Shown: piece after piece, positions 1-5,070 of the stretch
Layout: each line of letters starts with the position of its first letter
Numbering within the stretch: the first letter of the stretch is position 1
Assembly: GCA_959600045.1 (NCBI GenBank)
Contig: CAUGKJ010000086.1
Span: 1-5,070 of the forward strand
DNA length: 5,070 nucleotides
Reading direction: 5' to 3'
Origin: an uncultured Haemophilus sp.
GTDB taxonomy: Bacteria > Pseudomonadota > Gammaproteobacteria > Enterobacterales > Pasteurellaceae
Position numbers and translations under genes: made by a program
Notes under the pieces: model-generated
What the model saw: only the letters and a program-made list of their open reading frames with translations
Database searches by the model: none
Told to the model about the DNA's origin: nothing

Positions 1-1800
1 GAAGTCATTAAAGTTATGTGGGGTAGTGGCTGGGATAAATTATTTGCAAAAGATACTACTGGTAAATTAACCCAATTAATGATGGAAGTACTTGACGGTG
101 ACTATTTAACCTTCAAATCTAAGAATGGTGCATACGTTCGTGAACACTTCTTCGGTCGTTATCCAGAAACCGCTGCATTAGTAGCGGATATGACAGATGA
201 TGAAATCTGGGCATTAAGACGTGGTGGTCACGATTCAGAAAAACTTTATGCCGCATTCCATAAAGCGCAAACTGCAGGTAAACCTGTTGTGATCTTAGCG
301 CACATGGTTAAGGGTTATAAAATTCCTGAAGCAGAAAGTAAAAACACTGCGCACCAATCTAAAAAAATGTCTCTCGAAAGCTTAAAATCTTTCCGTGATC
401 ATTTCCAATTAGATATTAAAGATGAAGATATTCCTAACTATCCGTACATTACCTTCCCAGAAGGTTCGGAAGAGTACAATTATCTTCACGGCAGACGTAA
501 AGCGTTAAATGGTTACTTACCAAAACGTTTACCAAAATTCACCACTGAATTTAAAGTGCCATCATTGGAAGAATTTGCCCCATTATTGGAAGAACAAGCG
601 CGTCCAATTTCAACTACAATGGCATTCGTACGTTTCTTAAATACGCTCTTGAAAGATAAAAATATTGGTAAACAAATTGTGCCAATTGTTGCTGACGAAG
701 CACGTACTTTCGGTATGGAAGGTTTATTCCGTCAAATCGGTATTTACAACCCACATGGTCAAAACTATGTGCCTTCTGATCGTGATTTAGTGGCTTACTA
801 CCGTGAAGCAAAAGATGGTCAAGTATTACAAGAAGGGATCAATGAATTAGGTGCTGCATCATCTTGGTTAGCAGCAGCGAACTCATACTCTGTAAATAAC
901 CTTCCGATGATTCCATTCTTCATCTACTACTCAATGTTTGGTTTCCAACGTGTAGGTGATTTAATGTGGGCAGCAGGTGACCAATTAGCACGTGGTTTCA
1001 TGATCGGTGGTACTTCTGGCCGTACAACATTAAATGGTGAAGGTTTACAACACGAAGATGGTCACAGCCATATTCAATCTCTTGTTATTCCTAACTGTGT
1101 GTCTTATGACCCAGCTTACGTTTATGAAGTGGCAGTTATCCTACAAGACGGTATCAACCGTATGTACGGTGAAAAACAAGAAGATGTGTTCTACTACATC
1201 ACAACATTAAACGAAACTTACGAACAACCAGCAATGCCAAAAGGCGCAGAAGAAGGTATTCGTAAAGGTCTTTATAAATTTGAAACCGTTGAAGCGAAAG
1301 ACAACAAAGGTCATGTTCAATTATTAGGTTCTGGTGCGATCTTCCGTCACGTTCGTGAAGCAGCACAAATTCTTGCAAATGAATATGGCGTAAGCTCAGA
1401 TGTATATAGTGTGCCTTCATTCACTGAAGTAGCTCGTGAAGGTGCGGATGCAGTACGTTGGAATATGTTACACCCAACAGAAACACCACGCGTACCTTAC
1501 ATTGCACAAGTCATGAACGATGCACCAGCTGTAGCGGCTACTGACTACATGAAATTGTTCGCAGAACAAGTTCGTGCATTCATTCCAGCACAAAGCTATC
1601 ACGTATTAGGTACTGATGGTTTCGGTCGTTCAGACAGCCGTGAAAACTTACGTGAACACTTTGAAGTGGATGCGCGTTATGTTGTGGTTGCAGCATTACA
1701 TGAGCTTGCAAAACAAGGCAAATTTGATGCGAAAGTGGTGGCTGATGCAATCGCGAAATTTGGTTTAAAAACTGAAATTTTAAATCCGCTTTACGCTTAA
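1..1800 (+). CDS. aceE: Pyruvate dehydrogenase E1 component, homodimeric type (partial, 5' end missing)
   Basis: This is the thiamine diphosphate-dependent E1 of the pyruvate dehydrogenase complex. It decarboxylates pyruvate and reductively acetylates the lipoyl arms of E2 in the cytoplasm. The frame is open from base 1, so the ATG at 16 is internal (it encodes the Met of VMWGSGW) and not the start. The 599 codons present match the C-terminal two thirds of the roughly 887-residue E. coli protein; about 289 residues are missing, including the GDG...N cofactor motif. By alignment from memory, window residue 118 (His, in NTAHQSKK) corresponds to E. coli His407, residue 233 (Glu, in ADEARTFGMEG) to Glu522, residue 282 (Glu, in INELGA) to the cofactor-activating Glu571, and residue 351 (His, in GLQHEDGHSH) to His640. 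All are intact. The C-terminal domain (VLGTDGFGRSDSR) follows. The gene ends in tandem in-frame stops, TAA TAA. aceF follows after 89 bases. No frameshift is visible. Confidence 0.98.
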   Translation, partial: EVIKVMWGSGWDKLFAKDTTGKLTQLMMEVLDGDYLTFKSKNGAYVREHFFGRYPETAALVADMTDDEIWALRRGGHDSEKLYAAFHKAQTAGKPVVILAHMVKGYKIPEAESKNTAHQSKKMSLESLKSFRDHFQLDIKDEDIPNYPYITFPEGSEEYNYLHGRRKALNGYLPKRLPKFTTEFKVPSLEEFAPLLEEQARPISTTMAFVRFLNTLLKDKNIGKQIVPIVADEARTFGMEGLFRQIGIYNPHGQNYVPSDRDLVAYYREAKDGQVLQEGINELGAASSWLAAANSYSVNNLPMIPFFIYYSMFGFQRVGDLMWAAGDQLARGFMIGGTSGRTTLNGEGLQHEDGHSHIQSLVIPNCVSYDPAYVYEVAVILQDGINRMYGEKQEDVFYYITTLNETYEQPAMPKGAEEGIRKGLYKFETVEAKDNKGHVQLLGSGAIFRHVREAAQILANEYGVSSDVYSVPSFTEVAREGADAVRWNMLHPTETPRVPYIAQVMNDAPAVAATDYMKLFAEQVRAFIPAQSYHVLGTDGFGRSDSRENLREHFEVDARYVVVAALHELAKQGKFDAKVVADAIAKFGLKTEILNPLYA

Positions 1801-1809
1801 TAAACAATA

Positions 1810-1833
1810 TCCTGTGCGCTAAAACGCACAGGA
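1810..1833 (+). other. Intercistronic hairpin, aceE-aceF spacer
   Basis: Seen directly: TCCTGTGCG (1810-1818) and CGCACAGGA (1825-1833) form a perfect 9-bp stem with the 6-base loop CTAAAA. It begins 10 bases after the aceE stop. The stem is GC-rich but is followed by GCATCTACAAATAAAG, with no T tract, so it is not a classical intrinsic terminator. By analogy with other intercistronic hairpins, the inferred role is to protect the aceE 3' end from exonucleases or to mark a processing point. Confidence 0.7.
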
Positions 1834-1845
1834 GCATCTACAAAT

Positions 1846-1875
1846 AAAGTGCGGTTGATTTTAACTGCGTTTTTT
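1846..1875 (+). terminator. Terminator-like hairpin built on the USS, inside the operon (possible attenuator)
   Basis: AAAGTGCGGTT (1846-1856) can pair with AACTGCGTTTT (1863-1873) around the loop GATTTT. The stem is 11 bp, three of them G·U: 1849·1870, 1850·1869 and 1853·1866. The six bases TTTTTT (1870-1875) follow the stronger inner stem, as in an intrinsic terminator. USS inverted pairs are known to act as terminators in Haemophilus; here the second arm is a degenerate USS copy. The position between aceE and aceF, 15 bases before the aceF ATG, means full termination is unlikely. Partial read-through or no effect are both possible. The pairing is read from the sequence; the function is inferred. 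Confidence 0.4.
1847..1855 (+). other. DNA uptake signal sequence (Hin-type USS), forward
   Basis: This is an exact copy of the 9-base core AAGTGCGGT recognised during natural transformation in Haemophilus and related Pasteurellaceae. The extended consensus downstream is largely met: T then G, the A/T block ATTTTA (1858-1863), six variable bases (1864-1869), then a second A/T block TTTTTTAAA (1870-1878). It lies wholly in the aceE-aceF spacer and also forms the left arm of a possible RNA hairpin, described separately. Confidence 0.93.
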
Positions 1876-1880
1876 AAAGG
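1876..1880 (+). promoter_or_regulatory. Ribosome binding site of aceF
   Basis: AAAGG lies 9 bases upstream of the ATG at 1890 and is the best purine-rich Shine-Dalgarno match in the spacer. The product of this start begins [11 protein letters not shown], the normal beginning of an E2 lipoyl domain. The site directly follows the T tract of the USS hairpin. Confidence 0.7.
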
Positions 1881-1889
1881 TAAGATAAC

Positions 1890-2705
1890 ATGTCAAAACA
1901 AATTCAAATTCCTGATATCGGTAGTGATGAAGTTACCGTAACAGAAGTGATGGTGAAAGTAGGTGATACCATTACCGCTGATCAAAGTATTATTAATGTT
2001 GAAGGTGATAAAGCTTCAATGGAAGTACCTGCACCAGAAGCCGGTGTGGTAAAAGAAGTATTAGTAAAAGTGGGTGATAAAGTCACAACTGGCACACCAA
2101 TGCTTGTATTAGAGTCAGCGGATGCGGCAGCGCCTGCTCCAGCAGCACCTGCGCCGGCAGCCGCACCAGCAGCTGCAAGTGTAGTTGAAGTCAATGTACC
2201 CGATATCGGTTCAGACGAAGTAAACGTGACAGATATTATGGTGAAAGTCGGTGATACTGTTGAAGTTGACCAATCAATCATCAATGTTGAAGGTGATAAG
2301 GCGTCAATGGAAGTGCCTGCTCCTGTTGCTGGTGTCGTAAAAGAAATTTTAATCAATGTGGGCGATAAAGTTGTTACTGGCAAATTAATCATGAAATTTG
2401 AAGTGGCAGGTGCAGCACCAGCCGCAGCGCCTGCTCAACAAGCTTCGGCACCTGCAGCAGCACCGACAGCTTCAGCGATTAAAGAAGTGAATGTGCCTGA
2501 TATCGGTGGCGATGAAGTTAACGTAACTGAAATCATGGTTGCCGTTGGTGACAGCGTTTCTGAAGAGCAATCTTTAATCACCGTTGAAGGCGATAAAGCC
2601 TCAATGGAAGTGCCAGCTCCATTCGCGGGTGTGGTAAAAGAAATTTTAGTGAAATCAGGTGATAAAGTTTCAACTGGTTCATTAATTATGAAATTTGAAG
2701 TGGCG
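1890..2705 (+). repeat. Triplicated lipoyl-domain coding repeat within aceF
   Basis: Three in-frame repeats lie at about 1890-2123, 2181-2408 and 2478-2705. The lipoyl lysine codons begin at 2010, 2298 and 2595, so the period is 96 and then 99 codons. All three keep GTTGAAGG(T/C)GATAA around that lysine. Repeats 2 and 3 are closest at their 3' ends: 2384-2419 and 2681-2716 are 36 bases long with only two mismatches, running across the domain end ([12 protein letters not shown]) into the linker. Repeat 1 ends differently (MLVLESAD). Confidence 0.9.
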
Positions 2706-3782
2706 GGTGCAGCACCTGCTCCTGCAGCGGCTCCAGTAGCGGCAGCTCCAGCGCCTCAAGCAGCACCTGCAGCAGCGCCGGTAGCACAACCAGGTAATGT
2801 ATCTGGCTTAAGCCAAGAACAAGTTGTCGCAAGCGCTGGCTATGCACACGCAACTCCAGTGATTCGCCGTTTAGCACGTGAATACGGTATCAACCTTGAT
2901 CGCGTAAAAGGTACGGGTCGTAAAGGTCGCGTAGTAAAAGAAGATATCCAAGCTTACGTGAAAACCGCTGTTAAAGCATTTGAAACCGGCACGGTTTCTT
3001 CTGCAGCCGCAGGTAATGGTGTGGCAAATGGCGCAGGCTTAGGCTTATTACCATGGCCGAAAGTTGACTTCAGCAAATTTGGTGAAGTGGAAGAAGTTGA
3101 ATTAAGCCGTATCAACAAAATCTCTGGTGCAAACTTACATCGTAACTGGGTAATGATTCCACATGTTACTCACTTCGATCGCACAGATATCACAGATTTA
3201 GAAGCATTCCGTAAAGAACAGAACAAGATTGTTGAAAAACAAAAATTGGATGTGAAAATTACACCAGTTGTGTTCATTATGAAAGCAGTAGCGAAAGCAT
3301 TAGAAGCGTTCCCACGTTTCAATAGCTCTATTTCTGAAGACGGTCAAAAATTAACACTTAAAAAATACATCAACATTGGCGTAGCGGTAGATACACCAAA
3401 CGGTCTTGTTGTACCTGTATTTAAAAATGTGAACAAAAAAGGTATTATCGAACTCTCTCGTGAATTAATGGAAGTCTCCAAAAAAGCACGTGACGGTAAA
3501 CTTTCAGGTTCTGATATGCAAGGTGGTTGTTTCACTATTTCAAGCTTAGGAGGTATTGGTACAACTCACTTTACACCAATCGTAAATGCACCAGAAGTGG
3601 CAATTTTAGGTGTGTCTAAATCAGAAATGCAACCGGTATGGAATGGTAAAGAATTTGAGCCACGCTTAATGCTTCCATTATCATTATCTTTCGACCACCG
3701 TGTGATCGATGGTGCTGATGGTGCTCGTTTCTTAAGCTATATCAATGGCGTATTAGCTGACTTACGTCGCTTAGTGATGTAA
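1890..3782 (+). CDS. aceF: Dihydrolipoyllysine acetyltransferase, E2 of the pyruvate dehydrogenase complex (three lipoyl domains)
   Basis: E2 forms the core of the complex. Its lipoyl arms accept acetyl from E1, and its catalytic domain transfers the acetyl group to CoA. The 630 residues match the length and layout of E. coli AceF. Three lipoyl domains lie at about 1-78, 98-173 and 197-272, each with the lipoylation motif [12 protein letters not shown]; the modified lysines are K41, K137 and K236. Flexible Ala/Pro linkers follow each (about 79-97, 174-196 and 273-302). The peripheral subunit-binding domain (about 321-357, [13 protein letters not shown]...[11 protein letters not shown]) holds E1 and E3. 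After another linker (about 361-390), the acetyltransferase domain (about 398-630) carries the active-site motif [11 protein letters not shown], with His603 and Asp607. No targeting signal is seen; the protein is cytoplasmic. The start is fixed by the AAAGG site and by family alignment. It sits between aceE (89 bases away) and lpdA (91 bases), in the same operon. All key residues are present. Confidence 0.99.
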   Translation: MSKQIQIPDIGSDEVTVTEVMVKVGDTITADQSIINVEGDKASMEVPAPEAGVVKEVLVKVGDKVTTGTPMLVLESADAAAPAPAAPAPAAAPAAASVVEVNVPDIGSDEVNVTDIMVKVGDTVEVDQSIINVEGDKASMEVPAPVAGVVKEILINVGDKVVTGKLIMKFEVAGAAPAAAPAQQASAPAAAPTASAIKEVNVPDIGGDEVNVTEIMVAVGDSVSEEQSLITVEGDKASMEVPAPFAGVVKEILVKSGDKVSTGSLIMKFEVAGAAPAPAAAPVAAAPAPQAAPAAAPVAQPGNVSGLSQEQVVASAGYAHATPVIRRLAREYGINLDRVKGTGRKGRVVKEDIQAYVKTAVKAFETGTVSSAAAGNGVANGAGLGLLPWPKVDFSKFGEVEEVELSRINKISGANLHRNWVMIPHVTHFDRTDITDLEAFRKEQNKIVEKQKLDVKITPVVFIMKAVAKALEAFPRFNSSISEDGQKLTLKKYINIGVAVDTPNGLVVPVFKNVNKKGIIELSRELMEVSKKARDGKLSGSDMQGGCFTISSLGGIGTTHFTPIVNAPEVAILGVSKSEMQPVWNGKEFEPRLMLPLSLSFDHRVIDGADGARFLSYINGVLADLRRLVM

Positions 3783-3790
3783 TTAACATG

Positions 3791-3822
3791 GTAAGATGTG
3801 AGTGATTAGGCTCACATCTTAC
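3791..3822 (+). other. Intercistronic hairpin, aceF-lpdA spacer
   Basis: GTAAGATGTGAG (3791-3802) and CTCACATCTTAC (3811-3822) form a perfect 12-bp stem with the 8-base loop TGATTAGG, starting 9 bases after the aceF stop. It is followed by AGAAAGGACC, with no T tract, so simple intrinsic termination is unlikely. A role in transcript stability or processing between aceF and lpdA is inferred. It occupies the same relative place as the hairpin at 1810-1833 but has an unrelated sequence. Confidence 0.75.
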
Positions 3823-3828
3823 AGAAAG

Positions 3829-3844
3829 GACCGCAAGTGCGGTC
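3829..3844 (+). repeat. Short palindrome overlapping the USS
   Basis: GACCGC (3829-3834) and GCGGTC (3839-3844) are perfect inverted repeats around AAGT. The right arm is the end of the USS core and the left arm is the reverse complement of that end, so a partial opposite USS overlaps the forward one. It is followed by AAAAATTTG rather than a T tract, so it is not a convincing terminator. Confidence 0.6.
3835..3843 (+). other. DNA uptake signal sequence (Hin-type USS), forward
   Basis: This is a second exact copy of the AAGTGCGGT core. Downstream it fits the extended consensus: C, then A, the A/T block AAAATT (3846-3851), six variable bases TGAACG, then TTTTTA (3858-3863). It is in the aceF-lpdA spacer, in the same orientation as the copy at 1847-1855. 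Confidence 0.93.
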
Positions 3845-3855
3845 AAAAATTTGAA

Positions 3856-3876
3856 CGTTTTTACGAGGTAAAAATG
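3856..3876 (+). promoter_or_regulatory. lpdA ribosome binding site in a possible start-codon hairpin
   Basis: The Shine-Dalgarno GAGG (3865-3868) is 5 bases before the ATG at 3874. The flanks are complementary: TTTTTAC (3858-3864) pairs with GTAAAAA (3868-3874) around the 3-base loop GAG. The stem can extend by G3857·U3875 and C3856-G3876, so the whole ATG would be paired. The stem is mostly A-U and so probably modest in strength. Pairing is visible in the sequence; an effect on translation is inference. The ribosome binding site itself is firm. Confidence 0.55.
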
Positions 3877-5070
3877 AGTAAAGAAATTAAAACCCAAGTT
3901 GTGGTACTTGGTGCTGGTCCTGCAGGTTATTCAGCGGCATTCCGTTGTGCGGACTTAGGTTTAGAAACAGTACTTGTTGAACGTTATTCAACATTAGGTG
4001 GGGTATGTTTAAACGTAGGTTGTATCCCTTCTAAAGCATTACTTCACGTTGCTAAAGTAATTGAAGAAGCAAAACACGCAAGCAAAAACGGTGTGTATTT
4101 CGCTGAGCCTCGCATTGATTTAGATGAAGTGCGCGCAGGTAAAGAAGCGGTTGTGGCGAAATTAACAGGCGGTCTTGCAGGTATGGCTAAACAACGTAAA
4201 GTCACCGTTGTTGAGGGGTTAGCGGCGTTTACCGATCCACATACATTAGTAGCACGTGATCGTGATGGTAAACCAACTACAATCAAATTCGATAATGCGA
4301 TTATCGCAGCGGGTTCTCGCCCAATTCAATTACCATTCATTCCACATGAAGATCCACGTGTTTGGGATTCAACAGATGCACTTAAATTAAAAGAAGTACC
4401 GAAAAAACTTTTAATCATGGGTGGTGGTATCATCGGTTTAGAGATGGGTACCGTATATCATGCATTAGGTTCTGAAGTTGAAGTGGTTGAAATGTTTGAC
4501 CAAGTGATTCCAGCGGCAGATAAAGATGTTGTTGCAATCTACACCAAACAAGTTGAGAAAAAATGCAAGTTAATGCTTGAAACTAAAGTGACAGCAGTTG
4601 AAGCAAAAGATGATGGTATCTATGTTTCAATGGAAGGTAAAGCATGTAATGATACTAAACGTTATGATGCAGTATTAGTGGCAATCGGTCGTACACCAAA
4701 CGGTAAATTGATCGATGCAGGTAAAGCAGGTGTTGAAGTGGATGAACGTGGTTTCATTCATGTTGATAAACAAATGCGTACCAATGTGCCTCATATCTTT
4801 GCAATCGGTGATATCGTTGGTCAACCAATGTTAGCTCACAAAGGTGTCCACGAAGGTCACGTAGCGGCAGAAGTGATTGCAGGACAAAAACATTACTTCG
4901 ATCCAAAAGTCATTCCTTCTATTGCTTATACTGAACCAGAAGTAGCTTGGGTAGGTAAAACTGAGAAAGAATGTAAACAAGAAGGTTTAAACTACGAAGT
5001 CGCTAAATTCCCTTGGGCTGCTTCTGGTCGTGCGATTGCATCTGAATGTGCAGAAGGTATGACCAAATTA
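3874..5070 (+). CDS. lpdA: Dihydrolipoyl dehydrogenase, E3 (partial, 3' end missing)
   Basis: E3 is the FAD flavoprotein that reoxidises dihydrolipoyl groups on E2 with NAD+. In E. coli the same protein also serves 2-oxoglutarate dehydrogenase and the glycine cleavage system. The frame runs off the window after 399 of about 474 codons. In order: an N-terminal FAD-binding dinucleotide fold (VVLGAGPAGYSAA, residues 10-22); the redox disulfide GGVCLNVGCIPSK with Cys45 and Cys50; the NAD-binding fold with GGGIIGLEMG (183-192); and the second FAD-contact motif NVPHIFAIGDIVGQ (304-317), followed by MLAHKGVHEG. The dimerisation domain begins near 345 (VIPSIAYTEPEVAWVG) and is cut; the catalytic His-Glu pair (HPTLHE in relatives) would lie beyond the right edge. 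The ATG is fixed by GAGG 5 bases upstream and by the MSKEIKTQVVVLGAG beginning. It follows aceF by 91 bases. I see no convincing separate promoter in that spacer, although lpd in E. coli has one. The sequence seen is intact. Confidence 0.98.
   Translation, partial: MSKEIKTQVVVLGAGPAGYSAAFRCADLGLETVLVERYSTLGGVCLNVGCIPSKALLHVAKVIEEAKHASKNGVYFAEPRIDLDEVRAGKEAVVAKLTGGLAGMAKQRKVTVVEGLAAFTDPHTLVARDRDGKPTTIKFDNAIIAAGSRPIQLPFIPHEDPRVWDSTDALKLKEVPKKLLIMGGGIIGLEMGTVYHALGSEVEVVEMFDQVIPAADKDVVAIYTKQVEKKCKLMLETKVTAVEAKDDGIYVSMEGKACNDTKRYDAVLVAIGRTPNGKLIDAGKAGVEVDERGFIHVDKQMRTNVPHIFAIGDIVGQPMLAHKGVHEGHVAAEVIAGQKHYFDPKVIPSIAYTEPEVAWVGKTEKECKQEGLNYEVAKFPWAASGRAIASECAEGMTKL

Noticed and set aside
16..18. ATG as the start of aceE
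   Set aside because: The frame is open to base 1, the preceding codons continue the E1 alignment, and about 289 family residues lie upstream. There is no ribosome binding site before it.
614..811. Antisense open frames within aceE, here and at 1199-1420 and 1580-1837
   Set aside because: Each lies opposite strongly conserved E1 coding sequence and has no recognisable domain. They are by-products of A/T-poor wobble positions in the sense frame.
1982..2392. 136-codon antisense open frame rich in Thr, Ser, Ala and Gly
   Set aside because: It is the mirror of the repetitive lipoyl domains and the Ala/Pro linker of aceF. Its repeats follow those of the sense gene, and no ribosome binding site or family resemblance is seen.
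1879..3797. GGTAAGAT occurring in both spacers (1879-1886 and 3790-3797)
   Set aside because: The first copy is at the aceF ribosome binding site and the second is in a hairpin arm, so the contexts differ. An 8-base A/T-rich match is likely chance.
3783..3873. A separate lpdA promoter in the aceF-lpdA spacer
   Set aside because: TTGAAC (3851-3856) has no suitable -10 at 16-18 bases before the gene, and TAAGAT (3792-3797) has no correctly spaced -35. A promoter inside the end of aceF cannot be excluded.
3941..3952. USS-like TTGTGCGGA within lpdA
   Set aside because: It departs from the core at two of nine bases, lacks the downstream A/T blocks, and encodes conserved residues (RCAD) of the FAD fold.
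4044..4286. Antisense 80-codon open frame in lpdA, and similar frames at 2686-2877 and 3344-3535 in aceF
   Set aside because: They overlap conserved E2 and E3 domains on the other strand and show no independent coding signal.

Overview
The window holds most of the pyruvate dehydrogenase complex operon of a Pasteurellaceae bacterium, in the order aceE (E1, 3' two thirds), aceF (E2, complete) and lpdA (E3, 5' part), all on the + strand. All three proteins are very close to their Escherichia coli counterparts. Two perfect copies of the Haemophilus-type DNA uptake sequence core AAGTGCGGT, both followed by A/T-rich tracts, together with A/T-rich codon use, point to the Hin-type uptake clade (Haemophilus, Aggregatibacter, Pasteurella and relatives). 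The species cannot be fixed from this window; a Haemophilus-like organism is the best guess.

Layout: bases 1-1800 are the C-terminal 599 codons of aceE, open at the left edge. Bases 1801-1889 are a spacer with a 9-bp hairpin, an uptake sequence forming a second, terminator-like hairpin, and the aceF ribosome binding site. Bases 1890-3782 are aceF, with three lipoyl domains, a subunit-binding domain and the acetyltransferase domain. Bases 3783-3873 are a second spacer with a perfect 12-bp hairpin, a second uptake sequence inside a short palindrome, and the lpdA ribosome binding site in the loop of a possible start-codon hairpin. Bases 3874-5070 are the first 399 codons of lpdA, open at the right edge. 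No stretch over 300 bases lacks a gene. The operon promoter lies outside the window.

Function: E1 decarboxylates pyruvate with thiamine diphosphate and reductively acetylates a lipoyl group on E2. E2 transfers the acetyl group to CoA, and E3 reoxidises the dihydrolipoyl arm using FAD and NAD+. The three products assemble into one cytoplasmic complex linking glycolysis to acetyl-CoA.

I see no previously undescribed system; the proteins are textbook housekeeping enzymes. What deserves a second look is in the two spacers, which share the same layout (hairpin, forward uptake sequence, ribosome binding site) and contain RNA structures that could adjust the E1:E2:E3 ratio, and in the lipoyl repeats, where repeats 2 and 3 carry a nearly identical DNA segment suggesting duplication or gene conversion.
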